Below, one piece after another: positions 37,258-46,860 of a stretch of 48,824 bases of DNA. The position numbers were made by a program, and so were the translations under genes. The stretch comes from Candidatus Sumerlaeota bacterium (GTDB lineage: Bacteria > Sumerlaeota > Sumerlaeia > JADFCW01): assembly GCA_017161705.1 (NCBI GenBank), contig JADFCW010000008.1, positions 1-48,824 of the forward strand, in the 5' to 3' direction. How positions within the stretch are numbered: the first letter of the stretch is position 1; each line of letters opens with the position of its first letter. The notes under the pieces were generated by a model. The model was not told the origin of the DNA. It ran no database searches and was given only the letters and a program-made list of their open reading frames with translations.

Positions 37258-37955
37258 ACTTTCTCCGGCGCCAGCGATCGAACCTGTCTCCGGATGTCGC
37301 CGCAATGGACCGCGAGCGGGAATTCGAACGGCAGCGGCGCGAAATGGTGGACTGTCAGATTGCGCGGCGCGGGGTCCGTTCGGCGGCGGTGCTCGACGCG
37401 CTGCGCGCGGTGCCGCGCCATTGCTTTGTCCCCGATTCGATGCGCACCGAAGCCTACGCCGATACGCCCCTTCCGATCGGCTACGAGCAAACCATTTCGC
37501 AACCCTATATTGTCGGCCTGATGTCGGAGCTGCTGGGAGTCGGCGCGGGCGACAAGGTTCTGGAAATCGGGACCGGCTCCGGCTATCAGGCGGCGATTCT
37601 TGCCGAAATGGGCTGCGAAGTGTTCACCATCGAGATTATTCCAGAACTGGCGCGCCGGGCACGCGACACGCTGGCCCGGCTGGGCTATCGCAATGTGCAC
37701 GTGTCCGAAGGCGACGGCTACGGCGGTCTTCCCGACCAGGCGCCATTCGACGGCATTCTTCTCACGGCCGCGCCAGATCATATTCCCAGCGCGCTGACCG
37801 AGCAACTGAAAGTCGGAAAACGCCTTGTGCTGCCGTTGGGCAAATCCGAACAGGATTTGTATGTAATCGAAAAACGGAGCGACGGACTGGACCAGCGGCT
37901 TGTGATCCCCGTCCGTTTCGTGCCCATGACCGGTCGGGCGGAATTTCCCCCTTGA
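37254..37955 (+). CDS. pcm: Protein-L-isoaspartate O-methyltransferase, second copy without signal peptide
   Basis: GTG at 37254 overlaps the upstream TGA; alternative start ATG 37305. RREMVDCQIARRGV, IGYEQTISQPYIVGLMSELL, VLEIGTGSGYQAAILAEMG. Confidence 0.92.
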   Translation: MNFLRRQRSNLSPDVAAMDREREFERQRREMVDCQIARRGVRSAAVLDALRAVPRHCFVPDSMRTEAYADTPLPIGYEQTISQPYIVGLMSELLGVGAGDKVLEIGTGSGYQAAILAEMGCEVFTIEIIPELARRARDTLARLGYRNVHVSEGDGYGGLPDQAPFDGILLTAAPDHIPSALTEQLKVGKRLVLPLGKSEQDLYVIEKRSDGLDQRLVIPVRFVPMTGRAEFPP

Positions 37956-38066
37956 TTCCCCGCCCTCCGATCCGGTAGGTGTTTCTGCTCAGTGATTCTG
38001 TGAGCAGGACTGCTGTGACGGTGAGACCGATCGTTTTTACCCAATCCCGTTCCCACAGGTTCTCGA

Positions 38067-39728
38067 ATGAAGCTGCAGTATCTGGTTAATGTCGAGAAGA
38101 AGGAAATTCTCGTTGCGGTTCTCGAAGATGGAAACCTTGTCCAGCTGCTGATCGAACCGACGGACGAGCGCGCAATCCTCGGCAATATTTACAAGGCCGT
38201 CGTCTGCGATATCAAACCGGGCATTCATGCGGTGTTTGTGGATATTGGCCTGGAACGCAACGCCTTCCTTCATTTTGACGACATCCAAAAAGAAACGGTC
38301 GAGTTCTCCCGGGGCGAGGGACGCCGCAGAGAAAGCCCCGCTGCAGAGAAAGGAACCAAGCCGCGCGGGCAAGACGGCAGCCGCCGCCACTTCGATCCGG
38401 CTACGGCCCTCAAGCCCGGCGAACCGCTTCTGGTTCAAGTGACCAAAGAGGGGATCGGCCAGAAGGGCCCCCGCGTCTCGACCCACATCTCCCTGCCCGG
38501 ACGCTATCTTGTCCTGCTGCCGTTTGCCGGCCAGGAAGGCGGCGTATCGCGAAAGATCGAGGATGCGCGCGAGCGGCGCCGGCTGCGGAAAATCCTCCGC
38601 GAAATCCTCGCTCCCGACAAGGCCTACATTGTCCGCACCGCCGGTCTGGAACGCACCGCCGACGAAATCAAGAGCGATGTGGGATATCTCGACCGCGCGT
38701 GGCAGTCTATCCGGCAGAAGTATCGCACCGCCAAGGCCCCCTCGCTGATCTACAATGATCACGACATCCTCTACCGGGTGGTGCGCGACGTGGTCAGTTC
38801 GACCGCCGATGAAATCTGGGTGGACGCCCGCCGCGAGTATCGGCAAGTGCGCCGCTGGGTTCAGCAAATGATTCCCTCTCTGACCGATCATGTTCTGCTT
38901 CATTCGGATCCGCTGCGAAACATTTTTGATCAATTCGAGGTGGAGAAACAGATTCAAAAAGCGCTGCGGCGAAAAGTCTGGCTCAAAAGCGGCGGCTATT
39001 TGATTTTCGACGAAATGGAAGCTATGACCGCCATAGACGTGAACACGGGCAAATACACGGGCGGGCACGACCAGGAGAAAACTGTCTATCGTACCAATCT
39101 GGAGGCGGCGCGAACCGTGGCCCAGCAATTGCGCCTGCGTGACATCGGCGGCCTCATCGTCATTGATTTTATTGATATGGAGAACAAGCAGTATCAGAAA
39201 AACCTGATCAACGAATTCAAACGCCTGGTCCGCCAGGACAAGGCCAAAACCACCGTGCTGAACATCAGCGAGTTCGGCCTGGTCGAAATGACCCGCAAAC
39301 GGGTGCGCCATAGCTTGAAGGGCTATTTCTTTACCGACTGCCCGGTCTGCGGAGGATCGGGCGAAATCCTTACCCGCGAGCAGGTCTGGCGCAATATCCG
39401 GCGCGATCTGGTCAGCCGCCTGACCGCCACGCCGCGGCCGTCATTCGAAATTACCATGCATCCGGACGAAAAAGCCTATATCGAGGCCGAGCATGCCGAT
39501 GTGCTCAATCGCTGGCGGTCGCGCTATCGAATCCAAATCCTTCTGCACAGCAGCGAGACGTTTTTGCCGGAACAGTATCAAATCCGCGAAATTCCGCGTG
39601 TCTCCGAGCGCCGGCGCCGCCCGCGGCCAAGCGAACCGGCCACGCCGCCCGCGCCGTCAATGCCGCTGGCAGAGCCGCAGACCGAGATGGCAGAAATCGC
39701 CGCGGCGGAGGCCGAGCCGGTCGAATAG
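38067..39728 (+). CDS. rng: Ribonuclease E/G family protein
   Basis: RNase E/G text: GNIYKAVVCDIKPGIHAVFVDIGLERNAFLHFDDI, SGGYLIFDEMEAMTAIDVNTGKYTGG, IDFIDMENK, FTDCPVCGGSGEILT. Confidence 0.93.
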   Translation: MKLQYLVNVEKKEILVAVLEDGNLVQLLIEPTDERAILGNIYKAVVCDIKPGIHAVFVDIGLERNAFLHFDDIQKETVEFSRGEGRRRESPAAEKGTKPRGQDGSRRHFDPATALKPGEPLLVQVTKEGIGQKGPRVSTHISLPGRYLVLLPFAGQEGGVSRKIEDARERRRLRKILREILAPDKAYIVRTAGLERTADEIKSDVGYLDRAWQSIRQKYRTAKAPSLIYNDHDILYRVVRDVVSSTADEIWVDARREYRQVRRWVQQMIPSLTDHVLLHSDPLRNIFDQFEVEKQIQKALRRKVWLKSGGYLIFDEMEAMTAIDVNTGKYTGGHDQEKTVYRTNLEAARTVAQQLRLRDIGGLIVIDFIDMENKQYQKNLINEFKRLVRQDKAKTTVLNISEFGLVEMTRKRVRHSLKGYFFTDCPVCGGSGEILTREQVWRNIRRDLVSRLTATPRPSFEITMHPDEKAYIEAEHADVLNRWRSRYRIQILLHSSETFLPEQYQIREIPRVSERRRRPRPSEPATPPAPSMPLAEPQTEMAEIAAAEAEPVE

Positions 39729-39850
39729 ACACGCAAATGCAGATACCTCCGCGCTGTTGCACAAGATTGGACAGGCTCTTCCAGGATTTTCAGGATGATG
39801 ATTTTTTGCCGGCCGCCCGAAAGCGCATCCGCGCAAAAGCAGGGATTTTT

Positions 39851-39880
39851 TTTGGACTGCGGCAGCCATGCTGCCGCTTT
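39851..39880 (+). repeat. Palindromic intergenic repeat, copy 2
   Basis: tttggactgcggcagccatgctgccgcttt, identical to 14297-14326. Confidence 0.85.
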
Positions 39881-40132
39881 GCTTTAATCAAAGACAGTTC
39901 AGCCAAACGGTATTTCGGTTTCAACGCCGTGGAAGACGTTCCTCCGTAGGCGTCTCTTTATCGGATGACGACACCTCGGAATGTTGCATGGGTCAGTAGT
40001 TGCGCCTTTCTGACTTGCAAGCAAAGCGAGCCGCGTTCTATTCGTTCCGCTATCGAATGACGCTATCCGCTATTCTCTCGATGTACGAGGAAAATTTCTT
40101 TTGACGAGCGGGTTGCAAGGAGGCGGCCGTCC

Positions 40133-43100
40133 ATGCCCGCCAAGCCCTTTGTCCACCTCCACTTACATAGCCAATACAGCCTGTGCGACAGCACGGTCCG
40201 CATGGATGCGTTGTGCAAGGCGTTGAAAGAAACCGGCATGACGGCCGCCGCGCTGACCGACCACGGCAATCTTTTCGGAGCCCTCGAATTCTATCAGACT
40301 CTCAAAGCCGAAGGCCTCAAACCCATTCTCGGCTGCGAGCTGTACGTCGCTCCGACCCGCCGCGACGACCGCGGGCCTCAGCAAGCCCACAACTACACCC
40401 ATTTGGTCGTCCTCGCGCGCGACCTCGAGGGCTACCGGAATCTTACCGCCCTCAGCAGCATCGGCTATCTCGAAGGCTTCTACTACAAACCGCGCGTGGA
40501 CAAGGAGACACTGGCCCAATACAGCCGCGGCCTGCTGGCCCTGTCCGCCTGCACCAAGGGTGTGGTTGCCGTCCCTCTTTTGGAAGGGCAGGAAGCCGCC
40601 GCCGAGCAGGCCCTGGACGACTATCGCCAGATTTTCGGGCCTGACGGCTTCTACCTCGAACTGATGGAACACGGCCTGCCCGAGCAGAAAAAACTCAATC
40701 CGGCGCTGATCCGCCTCGCCCAAAAGCACAACGTTCCCCTCGTGGCCACAAACGACGTCCACTATCTGCGCGCCGGGGATCACGTCGCCCACGATGTGCT
40801 TCTTTGCATCGGCACGAGCAGCGCGGTCAGCGACCGCAACCGCCTGCGCTATGAAAGCGACCAGTTCTATCTGAAGTCGCCCGAGGAGATGGATGCGCTG
40901 TTCAGTTCTGTCCCGGACGCGCTCAAAAATACTCTCGCCATTGCAGAGCAATGCAATCTGACCCTGCCGCTCCATCAACGGCTGATTCCGCGCTTCGATC
41001 CCCCGCCGGGCGAAACGGTGTCCAGCTACCTGCGCAAACTGGTCTATGCCGGCCTGGAAAAGCGCTGCGCCCCTGTCACCGAGGAGAAGCGCCAGCGTGT
41101 GGACATGGAATTGGACGTCATCGGCCGGATGGGCTTCGAGTCGTATTTCCTCATCGTGTGGGATTTTATTCATTTTGCCAAAGAGAAGGGAATTCCCGTC
41201 GGACCGGGGCGCGGTTCGGTCGGCGGCAGCCTCGTCAGCTATTGCCTCGAAATCACCGACATAGACCCGCTGGCCTACAATCTGATGTTCGAGCGGTTTC
41301 TGAACATCGGCCGCATCACGATGCCTGACATTGACATAGACTTCTGCTACGAGCGGCGCGGCGAGGTGATTGATTACGTTCGCCGCAAGTACGGCGAGCG
41401 CAACGTCGCGCAAATCATCACCTTCGGCACCATGAAAGCCAAGAACGCCATCCGCGATGTCGGCCGCGCCCTCAACATTGACCTGCGCACCGTGGATGAA
41501 ATCGCCAAACTCATCCCCGCCGAACTGGACATCACGATTGCTTCCGCACTGGAAAAAGAACCGCGCCTGCGCGAGCGCTACGAAGGCAACGAAGCCATCC
41601 GCCAGCTGATTGACACCGCCCGCAGTCTCGAAGGCCTCGCGCGCCATGCCTCGACCCATGCCGCCGGCGTCGTCATCGCCGACCGCCCGCTGATCGAATA
41701 CGTCCCGCTCTACCGCACCGAAAACGAAATTGTCACACAGTATTCGATGGAAGACGTGGAGACCATCGGCCTGCTCAAAATGGATTTTCTCGGCCTTAAA
41801 AACCTGACCGTGATCGAAAACACCGTCCGGGCCGTCGAGCGCAATCACGGCATCCGGATTGACTGGGATAAAATTGACCGCAACGACCCCGAAACGTTCC
41901 GCCTGTTTCAGGAAGGCGACACGTTTGGCGTGTTCCAGTTTGAAAGTTCGGGCATGCAGGGCTACTTGCGGAAACTCAGTCCCGAACGGTTCGAGGACAT
42001 GATCGCCATGAACGCGCTCTACCGGCCCGGCCCCCTCAAGGCCGGCATGGTGGACGAATACATCAACCGCCGTCACGGACTGACGGAAGTCAAATACCTT
42101 CATCCCAGTCTCGAACCCATCCTGCGCGAGACCTACGGCGTCATCGTGTATCAGGAGCAGGTGGCGCAGATCGCCGCCGCGCTGGCCGGCTACACGCTGT
42201 CGGAAGCCGACCTGCTGCGGCGCGCCATGGGCAAAAAGAAAAAGGAGGTCATGAAGGAGCAACGGGAAGTATTTGTTCAGAAGGCGACTGCCCGCGGCGT
42301 CCCCCGCCAGACCGCCGAGCAGGTCTTTGACTTAATGGACCATTTCGGCGGCTATGGATTCAACAAGTCGCACAGCGCCGCGTACGCCCTCATCGCCTTC
42401 CGCACCGCCTATCTCAAGGCCCATTATCCGGTCGAATACATGGCCGCCTTGATGACGAATGACATGGGCAATACCGACCGGATGCCCCTGTATTTCGCCC
42501 AGTGCAAGGCGATGGGCATTCAAATCTTGCCGCCGGATGTGAATGAATCCGACCTGCATTTCACGGTGGTCGGGCGCAACATCCGGTTCGGCCTCGGCGC
42601 CGTCAAGAATGTGGGCCATGGAGCAGTGGAGAAGATACGGGCCGCGCGGCGCAAAGCCGGCCCGTTCCGGTCGCTTCAGGATTTTTGTGAACGCGTGGAT
42701 CTGCATACGCTCAACTCCCGCATGATCGCCTGCCTGATCAAAGCGGGCGCGTGCGACAGCCTCGGAGGGCATCGCGCGCAATTGCTGGCCGCGCTCGACG
42801 GCCTGATCGAGGCGGCTGCGGCCGCGCAGCGCGAGCGCGAGGCCGGCCAGATTTCGCTTTTCGATCGTGAGGATGGCGACGTCCAGCAACCGCCGGTGCT
42901 GTCCGCCGTTCGGTTGCCCGACGTCCCGCCGTGGTCGCTCCGCGAGACGCTGCAAAATGAAAAGGAGCAGGTAGGCTTCTACATCAGCGGCCATCCCCTC
43001 GATGAATACATCGTGGATTACTACTCCTTCGCCACGTCCTCCATCCGGCGGTTCCGCGAGCAAACCAACGGCGCGGGCGGCGAGGCTCTGCTCCTGGGCG

Positions 43101-43588
43101 AAATCCACAAGATCACCCGCAAGATTGACCGCAACGGCAATCTCATGGCCTTCTTCGAACTGGAGGATTTTACCGGCACCGTCGAGTGCATCGCCTTCAG
43201 CCGCATCCATGCCGCCTACGCGCACTTGATTCAGGACGATTCGATTGTCTATGTGCGGGGCGTGCCCAACTCGCGCACCGGCGAAACCGTTAAGTGCCAG
43301 GTCCAGGAGATCGTCAGCGCCGAAGAGTATCGGCGGGCGCATGCACGCGTTCTGGAGATTGTGCTGCGCGAGGCCCGCTGCCCCCGCGAGGAACTCAGCG
43401 ACGTGTATACCGTGCTGGCCCGCAACAAAGGTCCGTTGCCCGTGCGCCTGATTGTGCCCTTTGATGCCCACGGCCACCAGCTGGCGTTGGAGGCGGGCGA
43501 TCACCTGCGCGTGGCGCCGGAACCCCAGCTTCTGACAGATCTGCGCCGTCTTCCCGCGATAAAGAGATTGACGTTTCGGGAGAGATAG
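40133..43588 (+). CDS. dnaE: DNA polymerase III alpha subunit
   Basis: PHP domain FVHLHLHSQYSLCDSTVRMDALCKALKETGMTAAALTDHGNLFGALEFYQ; polymerase motifs VGPGRGSVGGSLVSYCLEITDIDPLAYNLMFERFLNIGRITMPDIDIDFCYERRGEVIDYV; FNKSHSAAYALIAFRTAYLKAHYPVEYMAALM. Confidence 0.98.
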   Translation: MPAKPFVHLHLHSQYSLCDSTVRMDALCKALKETGMTAAALTDHGNLFGALEFYQTLKAEGLKPILGCELYVAPTRRDDRGPQQAHNYTHLVVLARDLEGYRNLTALSSIGYLEGFYYKPRVDKETLAQYSRGLLALSACTKGVVAVPLLEGQEAAAEQALDDYRQIFGPDGFYLELMEHGLPEQKKLNPALIRLAQKHNVPLVATNDVHYLRAGDHVAHDVLLCIGTSSAVSDRNRLRYESDQFYLKSPEEMDALFSSVPDALKNTLAIAEQCNLTLPLHQRLIPRFDPPPGETVSSYLRKLVYAGLEKRCAPVTEEKRQRVDMELDVIGRMGFESYFLIVWDFIHFAKEKGIPVGPGRGSVGGSLVSYCLEITDIDPLAYNLMFERFLNIGRITMPDIDIDFCYERRGEVIDYVRRKYGERNVAQIITFGTMKAKNAIRDVGRALNIDLRTVDEIAKLIPAELDITIASALEKEPRLRERYEGNEAIRQLIDTARSLEGLARHASTHAAGVVIADRPLIEYVPLYRTENEIVTQYSMEDVETIGLLKMDFLGLKNLTVIENTVRAVERNHGIRIDWDKIDRNDPETFRLFQEGDTFGVFQFESSGMQGYLRKLSPERFEDMIAMNALYRPGPLKAGMVDEYINRRHGLTEVKYLHPSLEPILRETYGVIVYQEQVAQIAAALAGYTLSEADLLRRAMGKKKKEVMKEQREVFVQKATARGVPRQTAEQVFDLMDHFGGYGFNKSHSAAYALIAFRTAYLKAHYPVEYMAALMTNDMGNTDRMPLYFAQCKAMGIQILPPDVNESDLHFTVVGRNIRFGLGAVKNVGHGAVEKIRAARRKAGPFRSLQDFCERVDLHTLNSRMIACLIKAGACDSLGGHRAQLLAALDGLIEAAAAAQREREAGQISLFDREDGDVQQPPVLSAVRLPDVPPWSLRETLQNEKEQVGFYISGHPLDEYIVDYYSFATSSIRRFREQTNGAGGEALLLGEIHKITRKIDRNGNLMAFFELEDFTGTVECIAFSRIHAAYAHLIQDDSIVYVRGVPNSRTGETVKCQVQEIVSAEEYRRAHARVLEIVLREARCPREELSDVYTVLARNKGPLPVRLIVPFDAHGHQLALEAGDHLRVAPEPQLLTDLRRLPAIKRLTFRER

Positions 43589-43670
43589 AATAGCACTCCG
43601 TGAAGTGAGTTGGACTGGGCCATAAATCTTTCGCAAAATTTGTCGCATTTTCAGCCGAGGATTCTTTCTT

Positions 43671-44705
43671 ATGGCAATGACTACCTTTGAATTTGAGAAG
43701 CCCATCGTGGATTTGGAAGCGCGCCTTGCCGAGCTGCGCCAGCGCGAGGCCGCCGGCGAGGACGTGGCCAGCGAACTCCATGTGGCGGAAATTGAACTGC
43801 AAAAAACCCGCGAAACCATCTATCGCAACTTAACACCTCACCAGCGCGTTTTGATTGCCCGTCACTTCGACCGGCCGCACTCGCTCGACTATATCCGCGC
43901 CCTGTTCGAGCAATTCACCGAGCTGCACGGCGACCGCCAGTTCCGCGACGATCCCTCGGTGGTTTGCGGCTTCGGGTTCTTTCAAGGCCGCCCCATGGCC
44001 GTCATCGGTCAGCAAAAGGGCAAGGACGTCAAAGAAAATGTCGCGCGCAACTTCGGCATGATGCATCCGGAAGGCTACCGCAAAGCGCTGCGCGTGATGA
44101 AACTGGCGGACAAATTCCGCCGCCCCATCGCCATTTTCGTGGACACCCCCGGCGCATATCCGGGCATCGGCGCCGAAGAGCGCGGCCAGGCCGAGGCCAT
44201 CGCTCGCAACATCATGGAAATGTTCACGCTCAGCGTGCCGATTGTCGTCATCATCATCGGCGAAGGGGCCAGCGGTGGCGCCCTGGGCATCGGGGTCGGC
44301 GACCGCGTGTTGATGCTGGAAAACGCATGGTACAGCGTGATTTCGCCCGAAGGGTGCGCTTCCATTTTATGGCGCGATGCCAAAATGGCTCCCGTCGCCG
44401 CCGCTAATCTGAAATTGACAGCCCCTGATCTGCTGCAACTGGGCATCATAGACGACATCATTGCCGAGCCGCTGGGCGGCGCTCACCGCGATCCGCTCGT
44501 GGCCATTGAAAACGTGCGCGTCGCTCTCGAGCAAGCACTCGGCGAACTGATCCCTCTGGCTCCGGATATGTTGCGCCGTCTGCGCCATGAAAAATATCGC
44601 GCCATGGGCAAATTCATCGAGGAGGTTTCTGAAACGGCCGAGGAGGCCGCCGGCGACGCAACGCCGGCCCAGACTTTCCGGCCCCCCCGCAGCCGAAAGC
44701 TCTAG
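43671..44705 (+). CDS. accA: Acetyl-CoA carboxylase carboxyltransferase subunit alpha
   Basis: FEKPIVDLEARLAELR, LHGDRQFRDDPSVVCGFGFFQGRPMAVIGQQKG, DTPGAYPGIGAEERGQAEAIARNIMEM, ENAWYSVISPEGCASILW. Confidence 0.97.
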   Translation: MAMTTFEFEKPIVDLEARLAELRQREAAGEDVASELHVAEIELQKTRETIYRNLTPHQRVLIARHFDRPHSLDYIRALFEQFTELHGDRQFRDDPSVVCGFGFFQGRPMAVIGQQKGKDVKENVARNFGMMHPEGYRKALRVMKLADKFRRPIAIFVDTPGAYPGIGAEERGQAEAIARNIMEMFTLSVPIVVIIIGEGASGGALGIGVGDRVLMLENAWYSVISPEGCASILWRDAKMAPVAAANLKLTAPDLLQLGIIDDIIAEPLGGAHRDPLVAIENVRVALEQALGELIPLAPDMLRRLRHEKYRAMGKFIEEVSETAEEAAGDATPAQTFRPPRSRKL

Positions 44706-44798
44706 CCGCATGACAAATGCACCCGCGGTCTCAGGTCCACCGGTCGGCGGCGTTCAACCATTCGTGTACCGCATCTCCCGATACAGGAGGACAAAAGT

Positions 44799-45350
44799 AT
44801 GGGGTACCTTATCGCTCTCGCCATCATCGCGTTGATCATCTTTTTTATTATCGCCATTTACAACGGCCTGGTCCAATTGCGGCAGGAGGTCAAAAATGCC
44901 TGGGCGCAGATTGACGTCCAGCTCAAGCGCCGCTATGACCTCATTCCCAACCTCGTCGAAACCTGCAAGGGCTACATCAAGCACGAGCGGGAGACACTGG
45001 AAGCCGTGACCCGCGCGCGCCAGCAGGCCATTGACGCCAAGGGCATCGCTGAAAAAGCCGGCGCCGAAAACATGCTCACCCAGACGCTCCGGTCGCTCTT
45101 TGCCGTGGCCGAAGCCTACCCAGATCTCAAGGCCAATCAGAACCTGCTGGCCTTGCAGGAGGAACTGGCCTCGACCGAAAACAAGATTGGTTTTGCCCGT
45201 CAATTCTACAACGATTCGGTCATGCGATACAACACGCGAATCCAGACGGTGCCGGCCAATATCATCGCCAGCATGTTTCACTTTACTCCGGAAGAATTCT
45301 TCGAGCTCGCCGAAGCCGCCCAGCGCGAGGCGCCAAAGGTGCAGTTTTAG
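44799..45350 (+). CDS. lemA: LemA family protein
   Basis: N-terminal TM helix, then [39 protein letters not shown]...[39 protein letters not shown]. Confidence 0.95.
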   Translation: MGYLIALAIIALIIFFIIAIYNGLVQLRQEVKNAWAQIDVQLKRRYDLIPNLVETCKGYIKHERETLEAVTRARQQAIDAKGIAEKAGAENMLTQTLRSLFAVAEAYPDLKANQNLLALQEELASTENKIGFARQFYNDSVMRYNTRIQTVPANIIASMFHFTPEEFFELAEAAQREAPKVQF

Positions 45351-45493
45351 CGGTCCTGCTGTGGACTTAGCGAGAAAGAATCCGCTGGCGAAATGCTTCT
45401 CTCATGGCAAAAAGACATGAAACCTGCCGTAGGCAATGATGCGAACGTGTCGGCCCCCGGATTATCCTATGGCTTTTTTCATTGCCTTTGCTC

Positions 45494-46336
45494 ATGCGGC
45501 ACTTTCCTGAGGAATATCCGTTGAATCCGACCTGCCCGCATCCCGAAACGACGGAAACGCCCGCGACTTCAATTCCTTCAATTCCGGCGACCGACCTTTG
45601 CGTGTTGTTGCGCACCCCAATCCAACCCCTTCTTCCTGTCTGGCTCCACGAAGGCCGCTCGATCACCCAGCCCAACGTCTGCGGCTATGAAATCGAAGGC
45701 CGGCGTTTCGTGGTCAAGGACTTCCGGCCCCGCCCCTGGCTGATCCGCCGGCTATGGGGACGCTGGATTCTCCGGCGCGAGTGGGCCCGGCTCGAAGCGC
45801 TTCAAGGCATCGCCGGCATCCCGCGATTGCTCGGCTGGGTAGACGACGACGCGTTTGCCATGGAGTGGGTCCATGGCGAGCGCCTGCCGCACCGGAAGCA
45901 GAACTGGCTCGAGCCTGTTTTTTTCGACCGTCTCCTGGCGCTGGTCGAGGCCATGCACGCGCGCGGCATCAGCCACGGCGACCTCCGCCGGAAGAACATC
46001 CTCGTCACGCGCGACCAGCAGCCCTATCTGATTGACTTTGCCACAGCCTTTCAGGCCGGCCCGACGCCGCGAAGCCGACGCTGGTTTGCCCAACTCTGCG
46101 AGGTGGATCGCCTCACCGTTCTCAAACTGAAGGGGTATTACTGCCCCGACGCTCTGGACAGCGATGAACAGCAGCGCCTTGACGACCAACCTCTGGCGTT
46201 GCGATTTGGCCGCTTTCTGCGCAAGCGGATCTATCGTCCTGTCAAACCCCGTCGCTGGCGGCAGCGCTGGGCGCGCTGGCGGCGCGCGTTGTTCGGCCCG
46301 CCATGCAAAAAGCAAGATGATGAATGGAGGGAATAA
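45494..46336 (+). CDS. RIO/lipopolysaccharide-type small kinase
   Basis: Kinase motifs FVVKDFRPRPWLIRRLWGRWILRREWARLEAL, ISHGDLRRKNILVTRDQQPYLIDFATAF (HGDxxxxN and DFA). Confidence 0.75.
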   Translation: MRHFPEEYPLNPTCPHPETTETPATSIPSIPATDLCVLLRTPIQPLLPVWLHEGRSITQPNVCGYEIEGRRFVVKDFRPRPWLIRRLWGRWILRREWARLEALQGIAGIPRLLGWVDDDAFAMEWVHGERLPHRKQNWLEPVFFDRLLALVEAMHARGISHGDLRRKNILVTRDQQPYLIDFATAFQAGPTPRSRRWFAQLCEVDRLTVLKLKGYYCPDALDSDEQQRLDDQPLALRFGRFLRKRIYRPVKPRRWRQRWARWRRALFGPPCKKQDDEWRE

Positions 46337-46638
46337 ACCGAAAGGAAGCGGAGCCGAACGCAAAACCATTATGCCGGAAGGCGGACCGGCGTTGGGCGCA
46401 GGATGTTTACAAGGGCGGCGCTCCCAGCAAAAGCCGAGCCGTTTGGCGCCAAACCGTCAAGCCGCCAGCGGGATTTCTGCGGTGCCGGGGGCGTTGATCC
46501 CTGTCTTCCTGATCCTTATGGATGGCTTGCCGGGGCCAAAAAGGAAACGCGATTTTAACAAAATTGGCCTTGACAGGCAGAGGCAGATCGGAATACACAT
46601 AAAACCGGTTTTGCTGGGAAGTCGGCGAAAAAAAACAG

Positions 46639-46668
46639 TTGACAAAAAAACACCAAGCGCCTCATAAA
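46639..46668 (+). promoter_or_regulatory. Candidate sigma70-type promoter
   Basis: TTGACA (46639-46644), 18-nt spacer, CATAAA (46663-46668), ahead of an isolated secreted-protein gene with a long 5' leader. Confidence 0.5.
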
Positions 46669-46791
46669 CTACCCGATGCTTTTGGGGAGTGCCGCGAAAT
46701 CCTGCAAATCACGGATCGCCTCATAAAAGCCGGTTTCACTTTCTCACCTTACACGGGCAAAGGAGGAGCAAGCCACCCCTAAGGAGCCATT

Positions 46792-46842
46792 ATGAGAAGC
46801 GGGCCTTCAGCGGCTGTCTGCGCAGAAGGCGCCCAGTCCTAA
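46792..46842 (+). CDS. Putative upstream short ORF (16 aa)
   Basis: AAGGAG 5 nt before ATG; MRSGPSAAVCAEGAQS*; ends 18 nt before the main ATG. Confidence 0.35.
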   Translation: MRSGPSAAVCAEGAQS

Positions 46843-46860
46843 AGGAAAGGAGGGTAGTAT

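Noticed and set aside
40163-42262. 699-aa ORF antisense to dnaE
   Set aside because: Opposite a certain dnaE; low-complexity His/Gly/Val/Asp-rich antisense text typical of high-GC shadow ORFs.
42332-43819. 495-aa ORF antisense to dnaE/accA
   Set aside because: Shadow ORF; spans the boundary of two certain genes.
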